64,000 nt of DNA from Brugia malayi (Eukaryota; Nematoda; Chromadorea; Rhabditida; Onchocercidae). The stretch is from positions 17,728,721-17,792,720 of the forward strand of contig NW_025062479.1 of the NCBI RefSeq assembly GCF_000002995.4, written 5' to 3'. Made by a program: the position numbers and the translations under genes. The notes under the pieces are model-generated. The model was not told the DNA's origin and did no database searches. It saw only the letters and a list, made by a program, of their open reading frames with translations. Below are positions 32,465 through 44,725 of this stretch, piece by piece; position 1 is the first letter of the stretch, and each line of letters begins with the position of its first letter.

Positions 32465-33926
32465 AAGACAAAAGTGGCAAGTTATAAAATTGGGGACGAA
32501 GGACTACAAAAGTGCATGTGTTATAAAATTAAGTGTAAGTATTAGTTATATTAAGTATGAAGTACCATTTTTGAATATGACATGTCATTACAAGGGATTT
32601 CATAGGCTTTTTCTTTATTGTGAAGTGTTTTAAATTAAGAGTTTATTGATGTTCAGTAATTTTTTCGGTTGAACCAGGATTTTTCCAGTTCACTAGCTTT
32701 TGTAAGCTCATCTAGTATATTTAAGAAATATATCAAAAATAATGAATGTTTTTCCCTCGTATGGTCTTGCATTATTATTATCGTCTATTATTTTGCTGAA
32801 ATATGTCTTTTAGTTTGCTTCTAGTGATCACGCACTACTTATATGTATTCGAATTTTAACTTTTGATCACACTAATATCCTTTGTAGTCACTTCTGTGCA
32901 ACAATTCTTTATCAAGGTCCTTCCTTTTGTCTAGCTATATTTCTAACTAAATTTAGTATGCTTTTTTTTCTAAGTATGTTTTCGGTTTTCTAATTAATTC
33001 CTGTTGAAAAGAATTCTAGTTTACTGTCCATCAATCTGTGCATAAAATTCGCATCACTAAATTGGAAAGGAATAAGAAATTCCACTTTTTCAAAATAGAA
33101 AATATGATTGAAGATTTTTCTTTTCAAATTGTCCCATTAGATCGTGATGAAATACTAGAAATAAAAAAAAAATGCGGTATTTTCTATCACATTTATGATT
33201 GATCAAAGGAATCGGCCTCATTTGATAGACGAGACGAACATAATTATTATTTTCTGTTTTTCCCATATCTGCTATCACCTTGATAAAATTGTAATAATCT
33301 TATTAATATGTTTAATTCCCTTTTTCTATTTGCTCATGGTGACTATTGTGTCCGTTATTTCCAATGTGAATTGTATTAGTGAAATTTTGTTGATGTTTAT
33401 GTTTACTCTTTTCAGTTATTTTATTTGGCATCTCAAAATGCATGGTGCCACATTGTTTTGTGAAAGATAGGGTATATATGTACGCTGTTGATTTACCACA
33501 CACCTAGGATCCTTGTGCTTATTATTTAGCTTCACTTTTTTCCTCTCTTCTATCCCTTTCCCAAAATTTCTTTTCAAATGTTTCCCGTTATAAGGGAAGT
33601 TGCAATTTATTTTTGAGACACAAGTAGGGATAAAAAAGAAACAACTTATTTCTCATAACAAAATTTATTGTTTTGCTTAAGATAAGCGATAAAATTTGCT
33701 GTCCGATTCCGCAGCTGCTTTGCCTAATAATATCCACTGACCACTCAGATGGTGTGCACATAGCCAGTATACCTACCTATAAGGACACCGGGATGTCTTG
33801 AGTTCTTGACAAACTCAGGATATTTGATGTTATTTGGTGGTGAATTAGGAATTTCAATGTCAATATTTTTCCTGTCGAAAAATTAACCATTTCGTTTATC
33901 TTCATTCAGCTGTTTTAAATTTAGTG
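32465..33926. other. Spacer, PI4K beta to POLD3
   Basis: No gene seen. AT-rich, with short chance ORFs on both strands. It probably includes the kinase 3' UTR and the promoter or 5' region of the POLD3 gene. Confidence 0.5.
33914..33924 (+). promoter_or_regulatory. Candidate spliced-leader trans-splice acceptor, POLD3
   Basis: TTTTAAATTTAG ends two bases before the POLD3 start codon. An acceptor this close to an initiator ATG, with no upstream exon visible, is typical of nematode SL trans-splicing. Inference only; an ordinary upstream exon is not excluded. Confidence 0.45.
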
Positions 33927-36900
33927 ATGGGTTTGGATAAGCGCCAGTTACTGGAAACTTCGCTATTTGATTTGGAGCAAATTGTAACCGTGCAGTACTT
34001 AAGTAGACATGCTGACTTACCAGTCGATGATGCAAAAGGGTACCTTTTTTATATGCAAGTAGTGGAATTAAAGTTCCAGCAGTATGCTTAGAGCCGCGTT
34101 TGATGTTACTTTACTTTTATTTTATACCTAATACTTCAGGTTCTCCATTTCCTATGAAAACTAGTGTTTCAAACTTGCGCTTTTTGCTCTGTTACCTTAA
34201 GTTGTTTGTTTTTTTTGCATATGCAAAGTAACTTCAATCAAGCATTATTGTACGGGATTGTCTTACAGTTTTGTCAGTTTTTTTTTTTGCAGTGAATTAG
34301 CTGAATTTCTGAAGCAGAATAAAAATAGGACGGAATTACATTCAGTGTATGTTATAAGTGGTGAACTCATTATACCAAATCCTGCTAGTGGTTGTACTAC
34401 AAGTGATATAGCAGCCACTCGTAAGATTCATCGGACGCAATTGGTTCGTGATTGTGATTTAGAAGTAACACGACAAGTCTATAGAAAGGTGGAAACATGC
34501 GAAATTTATTGTTTACACACGAAACCCATCAAGGTCACTGTTGTTTTTTATTTAAAATAATTAGGATAAATATATACAATGTAAAAATATGAAGTAGCAG
34601 CATAGCTCTGGTATGATATAGTAAAGATAAATTGTCGCGTACAGTTTACAGCGAAATTTACCCCTTTTCCTGCTTAAAATTTCCAAACTACAAGTATTTA
34701 AAGAAGTAAAAACTTTATAAAATTATTTTGTCTTTGTTTCTCTCAAATTTACCTGCTCATACTGATGAATTCCTTACTTTGTTAAGTTTAAATTGTAAGG
34801 ATTTTGTCTTTTCTTAAGATGAACACTAGGCATTAAATGCAAACAATTAAGCATTTTAAAAAAGTAATAAAATTACGCAAAGTTCTAGTATTTCAGTGCA
34901 TGTAGGAAGCTTTGCAGAGTCTTTGTTTGTTGTATTCCGTAGATAGCTTGGAAGATGATGAATATGAACGAACTGATCCTGGACGGAGCTGGCTATTATA
35001 TCCAGAAACAGAAGCAAAGGCAAAAGATATTTTAACACATTATGGCGCTATTTCTGTGCCTGCAACTCAGAAAGTTAGTTCTTTCTTAGTTTTCTCGAAT
35101 TTTTGACTATTTAAGAGCAAGAGACCAGTTTTTTTTTCTTATTTAAGCATTTTCTAACAGCTAATGCCGAGTAATGAAAACCACAAAAAAATAATAATAA
35201 GCACAAGAAAACAGCTCATTGTTGAGTTGTTATTCATTTAAAGCATAGAGGGGAAAAAAAGATGATTAATTGGCTTTTGCAACGGTTGGTTGGCTATACT
35301 AAAAATACATGAGAGTGTAGTTATGGATGGCGGTAGATATAAGCGTAAGCGACAGTCAGAAGAAAATGGAATCTTTTGATTAGTTCTTTTGTAACTCATT
35401 ATAGTTACCATTAACTTAACATTAACTGCTTCATTTTTTAAATCCGACTGGTAGAGTTTAACGCTTCTTGTCTGGAAGAACTTTCATTGTATTTAAAATT
35501 ATTTAAGTCTTTATGTATCTTGTTTCTTATATCGTCTTTTTATATTTTTGTCCACTAATACGGTGCATGAAAAGAATAATTCCAGAAAAGGAAACAGAAG
35601 TTATCCGTATCAAAGCTTCCAGAACCGATGGCCAAAAAGGCAAAGGATAATATAACTTCTTTGTTTCAACAAGCAGCAAAGCAAAATAAACAAGAAGGAA
35701 CGGTAAAATTGAATTTCTCATTCTATTATTTTTGATCTCAGGTACACTTTTCTGAGTACTAGGAAATTTGCTTTCATTGTTTGATGCAACAGCCGATAGA
35801 TTACATAGGGAAAAGGTCGCACTAAAAATCTAATTTGCTTATGTCATTATGCTGTTAGTTGTCGTTAAACCATGCTGGTGGAGCTCGTGATTTGCATGCG
35901 GAATGTTTTTACAATTCCATCTTTGATTATTTGATGTCGAATAATGGATGACTGAAATACAATAATGTTCGAGCGCAAGACTTTAGACGGCGTTTTGTTT
36001 AAATTGGCAGTTTAAAGTTGTAATTTATTAGAAATTTTGTTAAAAACTTTAATTTATTGAGAAGTGATTTTTTTGATAGACAGTTGCATTTTTTCGTAAT
36101 TTTCAGCAGCAGACGTGCGTTCAATTTTAAACTTTCTTTATTTTTCATTTTTCTAAGCGTGAAAAGAAGATTTTATGTAAAATAGGCAAAAAATGAAAAA
36201 AAAAATGCAGCGTTAGTTCAATACTATTTCTGTTGGCTTTTGTAGGTACTGAATTAACTGTCATAAAGATAGCCTATTTTTAGGAACAAGAAGATTTTAT
36301 CAAAAAAGCTGGTATCATGTCAGGCGAAGCAATAAAGTAAGGATTTTTAGTGATTGCTTTGTTCTCATTATTATATATATATATATTGTTCCTTTGATAC
36401 AACTTTTTCTTTTGTAGAAAGAACTGCATAAAAAATTGCATAATAAGAGAAAAGGGCACATTGTTTTTTCTTTTATATGACGAAATACGTTTTTACATCA
36501 TGGTTATTATTTTCTAGTTTTAGCTTAAGAAAATTTTAGGCACCGTGGACAACGTATCTTCATTAACAGTAAAGAAGAAGATATGGAAGAAGAACCTAAG
36601 TCATCGGAAATAACTGGTATAAAAAATGTCATGGCGAAGTCAGGAGAAATAACAACTTCGAAAAAGAATCATGTCGTTGTAGAAACGAGGAACACATTCT
36701 TAAGTTCACATTAGAATTCTATTTTATAGGGGACAAAATAATGAAATTTGGATTAGTGAAGAAAGCAAGGCGCGTTTATCAGATTCTTGAATTTCGAGAA
36801 TTGAAGCTAAAAGACTGGATTGAAACTGGATTTGTTAGCATTATTTCGAAAAATTCATACTTTTAAGGGTGAAGTAAAGTTGTTGGTCGTATAAAAGAGA

Positions 36901-37718
36901 AAAAATTTGTTTAAGTTTAATAATGATATCAGTTATATTGGATAAATGAGTGACTTTAGCCCGAGATGATTTATTTTCTGATAGCGATTCTAACCCAGAC
37001 GGAATGAATTGTGATGAAACCAGAAAAATGGAAATTACGAAAGAAAGAAGAGATCCAAAAAAAGTGCTCCATTTTTGTTAGTACTATTTTGAATCTTGGA
37101 ATTTTTATGATTTTTATAGAAACTGCATACTTTTTGCTTTCTTTCCAGTAAATATTATTTTACTAAAAATAAATGGAGCTGATGTTTTGAAGATATCAGT
37201 AATAAATTTTCCTCAGTTAAGTGATAAGATATATGTGACACGTTTAATAATCATTTTTAAAATTAACTTTCGTTTTTCGACTCACTTATAAGTTGTGTAT
37301 TGAATACAGCAAAGCGTGAAAGTTTGGAAAACGAAAGTTACGGAAGCCAGAGGAAAGTGATACGAAAGGAATATGCCACGGAAACTTTTCTGGATGTTGA
37401 TGGTTTCATGGGTAAGCCTTATTTAAATAGTGATGTGGGTTATATTATTTGTATCAATACGTCTGATGCAAATGTGGTTTAATTGTGAAATTATATTTTA
37501 AAAAAAATGCAAATTACGATTAACAAGTCCTGTTGCTGATTGCAGTTACAAAGCAAGTGTTGAAAGAAATCGAACTTGAACCGTCATCGGCTAATACGTG
37601 TACTCAAACACATGGTAAAACAGAGAATGCTATACATCTGGATAGTAAGGAGCGGAGAAGCGCCGCTAAAGTACCGCAGGGACAAGCTAAAATCAGTTCG
37701 TATTTCCAGAGAAAGTGA
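33927..37718 (+). CDS. POLD3: DNA polymerase delta subunit 3 (p66/Cdc27 family)
   Basis: Accessory subunit that ties polymerase delta to PCNA during replication. Exons 33927-34039, 34293-34533, 34906-35073, 35586-35702, 36284-36336, 36540-36616, 36960-37076, 37310-37411 and 37546-37718 join in phase to 386 aa (human 466). The N-terminal half matches the family's winged-helix/Pol-delta-binding region: LEQIVTVQYLSRH, ELAEFLKQNK, LHSVYVISGEL, and IYCLHTKP where human POLD3 has VYSIQK. The middle is short, charged and low in order, with a motif (ITSLFQQAAK) resembling the human MSNFFGKAA segment. Near the end, ETFLDVDGFMVTKQV parallels human TYLDGEGCIVTEKV, and the protein stops in QAKISSYFQRK, a PIP box almost like the human QVSITGFFQRK. 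Exon 6 could instead read on to a stop at 36712, giving a short isoform without the PIP box. Confidence 0.88.
36371..36387. repeat. (TA)n microsatellite
   Basis: Short TA run inside a POLD3 intron. Confidence 0.7.
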
Positions 37719-37828
37719 AAGGATTCCAGTTTTGTTCTTGGAGTTATTTTTTTCAGTGCAGGAAAATTTTTTGTCAGGGATATCGGAAAAAAATCAGCAT
37801 ATCAATGCGTTGCTGAATGAAGTGTGCC

Positions 37829-37834
37829 AATAAA
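37829..37834 (+). terminator. Candidate polyadenylation signal, POLD3
   Basis: AATAAA lies 110 nt after the POLD3 stop, a usual distance for a nematode 3' UTR. Confidence 0.45.
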
Positions 37835-38781
37835 AATGACTTTAACTTTAAATAATTGTTTGCTTATAGAACCATACTTTTTTACCAGTTTAGAAAATGT
37901 CTGAATATTCGAAAATAAGGCAAACTTTTTACCTAATTGAATCATTATCTGCTTATTTAAAAACTCTGGTCTCAGTTGTTTGATATTTTATATGAATCGC
38001 CTTTGAAAATAATTTCTTATGGTTTCCAGGCTACTTTTTTATGTTAATGGCTGTGATGAATTGTAGAACATCATGACAGTTATAAAAGGAGCAACAAATT
38101 ATACGTGATTATTCTAGAAGAAAAGATGAACGAATCTAAAAGAATAAATTTTAGTAAACTGCAAACAAACAAAGGGAATTGTTCAGAAAAAGAAAAGTGA
38201 CATTGACCGTTTTTTTTTTAAATTTTAGCTGCTCTGTTTCATCACTTCTCTATTTCGATGTGCCAATTTTATGTAACTGGTTACAAAGAAAATTTTATTT
38301 TTGCTAAAAAAATCGTGCTTTATTAGGAGAAAATTCGTTTCCATTTGTGTTTTACATCCAGCCTGGTTTTCGAAGTTTTTTCAATAACTTTAATTCTTTA
38401 GAAGCCTGCTGCTTCTATCTATTTCTATCATGTTCTGTATCTTTTGATCAATATCAGGGGTACATTTTCTATTGTCTCCTATAAGTCTTACTGAATAATT
38501 TGTTGCGTAAAATTTCAGCTTCTGTTAGGGATAAGGATCTTTGAAGGTTCGGGACGGTGTCTCATAGACAAATATTTTTTAAATTTATAATTGAAATCCA
38601 GTTTAAGATTGCTGATATAGGGGGTTTTTTGTTATGATTGGTTTGTTTTTGAGTAAAAGATTTGAAACAAGTGTTATCATTAATTGTTATAATTTTCTTC
38701 TGGTGAACTGGTGAACCACAGTGCATTTATTTTGTAAATAAGGAATTCATGCGGAACGAATATTATAATCATTGCTTTCTT

Positions 38782-38783
<2 letters not shown>

Positions 38784-38815
<32 letters not shown>
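38784..38815. repeat. 32-nt poly(T) run
   Basis: The longest homopolymer noticed in the window. It lies between POLD3 and FPGS. On the minus strand it would be a poly(A) tail, but no retro-copy was recognised downstream of it. Confidence 0.85.
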
Positions 38816-38818
<3 letters not shown>

Positions 38819-39234
38819 ACTGTATGAGGAAGGTTGTTGGGTGAGTAGATACGTAGAGTTCTTACCATTTGAAGATCACAGTTCTCTACAGCACAGAGAA
38901 GCGAGCAATGATATCTGTTGGAAGTATAATTTAGATCGGAACGAAGTAGGATTCAAAATGACGATCGTGAACGTATGTTTTTTTGGACAGCAGTTCAGTT
39001 TTTCTTCATTATCTATGAACCTTGTGGGGAGATTATGCTTATAATCTTTGGTTAGTGAAGACAGTTTAAAAAAAAAAAATGCATTTGCTTCATATGTTGT
39101 GCTTATTTTATAACTTATATAGCTACATTATATATAATGTTAGCAAAAGTTACTTCCTTTCAAATGAATCCTACTGTTTCAAACCCATTGTTGATTTTAT
39201 GCTTGATCATTTTACCTTCTACTGTATGTTTCAG

Positions 39235-39324
39235 ACCAAGCTGTCTCAAACTCTGTTGTCACTTATTCTTCCAAATCATTCGTTACGAACAGTGCAAATG
39301 ACAGCATTTGCTGTGCTTGCGGAA
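39235..39324 (+). other. Candidate upstream exon of FPGS
   Basis: A 30-codon open stretch is flanked by TGTTTCAG and a GTTTGC donor, in phase 0 at both ends. That is the phase needed to join the leader exon that begins at 40029. It contains an in-frame ATG at 39298, so splicing would give MTAFAVLAE followed by the Arg-rich leader. A further open stretch ending at a GTATGT donor (38969) is also phase-compatible. Plausible but unproven; three matching phases can occur by chance. Confidence 0.3.
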
Positions 39325-40028
39325 GTTTGCATTTTGTTTTATTTAAAGACGTATGATCTTGCCAACATAGCCGAGGGCAGTCATTTATATTTTTTTCCCA
39401 GTAATATTTTTTCAGTGTTGAATTTTTTCAGTAATATTTCAAGTAATATATTTTAGTAATATTTGATACTCTTTAATAGAAGACGATGTTTGCTGGACTT
39501 TATTTTACATTTTAGCATACCGTAATCAACTGAGTGTCTTTCAGGAAATCAAAAGTTTTATTTTGTATATACGCCAAATATTTTACTGCATTGTCCGGCA
39601 ATTATTTCTATTAGTTTAGTTCTAGAACAAGTCTTCATTTAATTCCTCTAATCAATTACATACTGTAATTTTGTTTGTTTTGAGGAGTATATCGTAAACA
39701 AATGTATTTTACCAAACGATCATCGCTCAGTAATTCGTTTCTTGAGTAATATAGATCCTTTTTTCCTACTTGTCATTAGCATGTTACCACTAACCCTGAG
39801 GTCAGTGATAAGGGAGCTGACAGTGGATAATGAAAACCATCATATTTACATAGAAAAATTGCAAATCAAAATCTTTCTCCTGTTTTTTATTTAATAGAAT
39901 TCATATTTAAATGATGAGATAATAATGATTGTAAAGTGGTATGATCCACTGGGTAATGAAAAAAGACAAGAAGAAAGGAAGGGGGAGTGCATCGTAGAAA
40001 GAACGATCACCCTTGGGTTTGCTTGCAG

Positions 40029-40148
40029 AGATCATTGCTTTCCCTCTGGTGCAAGTACTTTTTGCTTGGAAGGGTTCGCTTCTTCCGTTCACATTCAACA
40101 AGTATTTTGCGGTTATTGCGCACTGTGGCGCCAAAATCTGTTTTTAAA
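40029..40148 (+). other. In-frame mitochondrial-type leader of FPGS
   Basis: Directly upstream of the FPGS cytosolic ATG, the frame stays open for 40 codons after an acceptor (TTTGCTTGCAG). It encodes an Arg/Ser/Leu-rich, acid-free stretch (RSLLSLWCKY, GRVRFFRSHSTS, LRLLRTVAPKS), a classic mitochondrial presequence composition. Animal FPGS genes often make mitochondrial and cytosolic forms from two starts. No AUG exists in this exon before 40149, so the long form would need an upstream exon or a non-AUG start (a GTG lies at 39987, beyond the acceptor). Confidence 0.6.
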
Positions 40149-43100
40149 ATGCTAACACTGTACGAGGTTAGTCGAGTTTTCATTTTTAAATCACATGAAC
40201 TTTTAAAAACGCAGTTTTATTGTTCTAAGAAGTGGTTTTCTGTTTACAGTTTTTTTTTTTTAATATCTTCCTTCATCACTGCTTTAAAGAACCATAACGA
40301 TAGTATCCTTGAACTTGATCTGAGATAGTACGATTATAATAAAAGTTATGTAAGTTATAATTACAAAGATTTGCTTCGTTAATAGTTATGTAAGTTATAA
40401 TTACAAAGATTTGCTTCTTTACACTTCTAGAATTTGGGCCGGTTTCAACTTTAAATTTGTTATGGTATTTTCTCAGATCCAGATCTTTCATAAAACTTCC
40501 CAAATGTTTTGTAATTGTTATTTAAAAGCTTTTCGATAATATCGCACACAAAATTTATGAAATTGATGCCTGACACTTTTGGGATTTGGTTATATTCATA
40601 TCTTTTCTATAGCTTAGAACAATCCAAATTTAAAGAATAAAGTTGAGCTCTTACTGACAACTGTACCTTTAATATTTCTTTACTGCAGAAATCAATAGCA
40701 CGTTTGAATGGTTTACAAAATAATGCAGCGACAATCCGAAAATCGCTAAATCAGTGTGATCGAATGTCTAATGTAAATCATGACCTAACAAAGTGGTGTC
40801 TTGAAAAATGCAATATTAAAGTAAAGTTCCTGTGCATTATTTAAAACTTTTACAATTTCCTTGCAAGTTAGGAAAATCATTCTTAAGATTTAATTCGATT
40901 TTCCTTCTTACTCTATTTTTACAAATTATTAGGAAAAGAGAAGAAGGGATTGTGAAAATAAGTTCGTGAGGTTATACCTTAATCCAAAATTAATGTTTTT
41001 AACAGTCTGTATCTGTTTTAAATACCGCGAGTTTGGCATTTTAGCCTATTGTCTATGATGTCAAGAATTAGTTCCAAATGAAGGTTCTGTAAATGCACAT
41101 TAATTTTCTTCAGTTTTCTAATAATCTTTGCTAACATATTTCAAACTTAAAAATTTGAAATTTTAGCTTGAAGAAATTGATAGATTGAACGTAATACATG
41201 TTAGCGGCACGAAAGGTAAGGGCTCGACATGTGCATTCACTGAATCAATCCTACGACAGTTTGGATTCAAAACTGGTTTCTATAGGTGAGTTAGTAAATT
41301 TTTGCATGGAAAAAACTTCATTTTTTTTTACACTGTTGGTGTTAGGTTGGAGTTATCATTCATTTTGGTATGTTGCGATGGCTTTTTTTTTTCATTCACT
41401 GACTGATAAAGCAATTAGTTGTGAAGCTTATCATTAAAACAGGTGGGACACATATAAAAGTGACTGTTGGTTGATTATTATGAAGTTACGACTTCTCAGT
41501 TGTGTGCGATCGTGTGTGTGATTCTAGCGGTGAAAACAGAAAGAATCAATAAAAATATTAAGGAGATTTGAATTCGACCAGTTTGTCTTCTTTTTATATA
41601 TATAAAGCAACATAAAATTGTTACTGAACAGATTAAAATCATTGAAATGGAAGAAGTTCATGACACCAGCTTCCAAAGAGTTCTATTTAACTCATTCCAT
41701 AAATCTTTGAAGGTGTAAATGTTTTTTAAAAACTGGGCACGAAATAATCAAGTCAGCTTTATAATCGTTTGGACATAAGTAAAGAGTGGCTACATTACGT
41801 GCATAATTCGAGATTCGTGTTCACTTTTATATAATGAATTTCATTCCCCTTACAGTTCTCCACATCTTGTTCATGTTCGTGAACGCATCAGAATCAATGG
41901 TGATCCATTATCGGAGGAAGATTTTGTCAAGTATTTTGAACACATTTATAGTTTATTGGAAAAAGCAGTCGAGGTATATGCAAACAATATACTTTTTATA
42001 TCGACTTAAATTCTTTAATTTAAATGATGCATTATATGCATTTGTGCATGTATTTTATCTACCAGTAGATGTATTTGTTTTTGTGAGATCATTTAAACAT
42101 CAGTGCAATTGATTTAGATTAGTGGAATTCTAAAGCTATTTCGGGCCCGTCTCTTTTAAATGATTATTTATCTCTAAGTTGTTGTACTGAATTCTGGTAG
42201 CACCATGCTGGTGCTGCACTATTCAGTCGTTATCGTTTTTATAATCGCTACCTAGTTTGTAACTTAAGATTTATGATTTATCGAAGTCATCAAAGCTTTG
42301 TATCTTTTGCTATTGAGAATCTGTTGTTATCCTAGTGGGTCACAGCATAGCTAAAAAAATATATAATGAATATGCCATATTTATGAAGTTCTTATATGCT
42401 ACTATTGTTCTTTTAAACATTTTGTTTTTTCTTTAGGAATCAAATAAAACTGTAACGATGCCTTCATATTTCAAATTCCTCACAGTAATGGCATTTCACG
42501 TTTTTATCGAGGAAAAAGTTGATGTTGCAATTGTAGAAGTTGGCATTGGTGGTGAGCATGACTGCACCAATATTATTCAGTAAGTTGAATTGAAAATTAT
42601 TTGATCTATCCAACAGTTCCAATAAAAAAAGTGGTTGAACTGTGTAACCATTACAGAAACCCTGTAGTTTGCGGTGTAACTACTTTGGACTACGATCACA
42701 TGCCACTGCTTGGTTCGACAATTGAATTAATTGCTTGGCATAAGGCAGGTATTTTCAAAAGTGATGGTATAGCTATCGTTTCGGAACAGCCGGACGGAGC
42801 AATGGAAGTATTAAAGGAGCGAGCGACTTCTAAAAATGTTTCGTTTTCAATTCGATTTTAAAAATCAGAGTTTTAAGAAACATTTTTTGTTACAAATATC
42901 GGTGAGTTCCATTTCCAGTGGTCAGTTGTTTAAATTATATTTTTTTAATTTCATGAGTTGTAATTGGTGCAAAAATATCACGGTGAAAATCTCAATATAT
43001 ACCATTATTTTAAGGCTATCTGTAGACTACTTTATTTGAATTTCTAAGTGAATTTTTTAGTGTCTTATGCAGATAGCTCCACCATTCAGTGCATACATTT

Positions 43101-44725
43101 GGCCAGTTAACAAAGTCGAGTATGGTATACCTGGTATTCATCAACAACTGAATATAACGCTTGCATTCCAACTGGTCAAGTTGTGGCTAGAAAAAGTTCA
43201 TAAATCCAGTAAGTTGGACATACAATCTACTGAATTATGAATAACATTCAAATTCTCGACCATAAATTATTGAAAATTCAACTGTTATCGGTCTACTGCA
43301 AATTCCTTCAAGTCTATATCATGAAACTGGCAAAGTTATTTCAAGCATATAAGAGTACCAAATTTTCAGTTTTCAGCTAATTTGTTCAAGCATGTTGAAA
43401 ACATGCAGGTGTCAAATTCAGAAGTGTTGCCTGGTTTCGTTGTACCACAGAAGTTTCTAGATGGTATTCGTTTGTGCCAATGGCTAGGTAGAAGCCAGAT
43501 AATTGAACGTGGATCGGTGACATACTACCTTGATGGGGCACACACACCGAAAAGTTTAGAAGTTCGTACTTTTGCATGTTGTTGTGTTGAATTTGAAATC
43601 TGTCTAGAGTTCATATCTAATATGGGGGAATGTTTGTGCTTAGAGTGCTTTTAATTGGGTACTAACTCAGAAACAGGAGTGGGATACATGGAACAGTGCT
43701 TTGAAATCTTCCATCTTGTTATTGCTCTTTACCCATTTCTTATTTCAGTGTTGCATGAAATGGTTTTTAGACGAAAATCAAAGTGCGAGAAGATCATGGA
43801 AATATGATCCGTTTATGATAATGCTATTTCATTGTACAGGCTGCAGGGATCCTTCTATGTTTCTACTAGAATTAAGCGTAATTTTTTGAAATTACGTCAT
43901 TGTTTCTTAATAGCACTGAGATCATTTGCGCACCAAGTAAAAGCTTGTTATATTGTTTTGTTCTTAATTACTTACTTTTTGTTGCACCTTCTCACTTCCT
44001 TCACCTATTTCTACTGTTTTCAATTGCCTTTATAGAAAATGTTCACATTTTTCGAGAGCTAGCATTTCTTATATATGATAAAATATATATTATATCAGAG
44101 ATGAGGAAAGAATAGGAAGAAAGCAGGTTGTGCTCAACGTATCCATGAATATACTTTTAGGACACATGAAATTAAATAATCTACTGTATATGATTGCATT
44201 TTTACGGACAGATAGCGCTTTAAAAGTATTACAGAAATATGATTTCAAATTGGCATTATTTTGTCCACCTCGACTAAATCCTGTGATAGATCAACATTCT
44301 CATCATGCCAATTACACTTGCTCAAGTTATGAAGAGTTGGTCAGAGTTGCTGATCATGCCTCTATATGGAGAAGTTTTGGCTATGCTGTTTGTATCAACC
44401 TTCATTTCTACTTTGTTATTTACAAGCATTTCCGCACCAATAATTTATGTCATTTCAGCCATTTAGCATTTAAATTCTGTTCTTTCAGTAATTTTCCTTT
44501 AGTAAGTACAATATAAATTAGAGAGACTTTTCTAATCCCCTTAATTCTTGAAATATATTTTCCTCTCATTTTTAGGATACGGCAGCTGAGGAATTTGACT
44601 GTGTCCAGAAGGCAATTGAGAGAATTGAAAAGTTGGGAGTTGCAAAGAATGAAGTCATCGTTTTGGTGACAGGTAGCTTGCATCTAGTCGGTAGTGTCCT
44701 TGCTGCTCTTGAATTTGATGTTTGA
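40149..44725 (+). CDS. FPGS: Folylpolyglutamate synthase
   Basis: ATP-dependent ligase that adds glutamates to folates so that cells retain and use them; acts in cytosol and mitochondria. Exons: 40149-40166, 40689-40820, 41167-41285, 41856-41973, 42437-42579, 42657-42837, 43073-43208, 43377-43561, 43749-43877, 44235-44387, 44576-44725, in phase, 487 aa from the cytosolic start. Signature stretches in order: [15 protein letters not shown] (P-loop, about residues 61-75), [40 protein letters not shown]-like [38 protein letters not shown], a [11 protein letters not shown] segment where human FPGS has [21 protein letters not shown], and the [12 protein letters not shown] end. The 43877 donor and 44235 acceptor restore exact length alignment with the human enzyme. 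The exon starting at 44235 may instead end at 44501, where a perfect GTAAGT donor follows and would add 38 odd residues. The donor at 42838 (GTTTCG) is weak but forced by a downstream stop. Confidence 0.95.
40344..40417. repeat. Tandem direct repeat, 34 bp twice, 40-bp period
   Basis: The 34-bp unit starting AGTTATGTAAGTTATAATTA occurs identically at 40344-40377 and 40384-40417 in the first FPGS intron. Each unit holds a GTAAGT hexamer. Identity suggests a recent slippage or duplication event. Confidence 0.9.

Noticed and set aside
39925..40155. ORF overlapping the FPGS leader in another frame
   Set aside because: The alternative frame gives an Arg-rich presequence continuous with FPGS; this one ends at a stop with no match.
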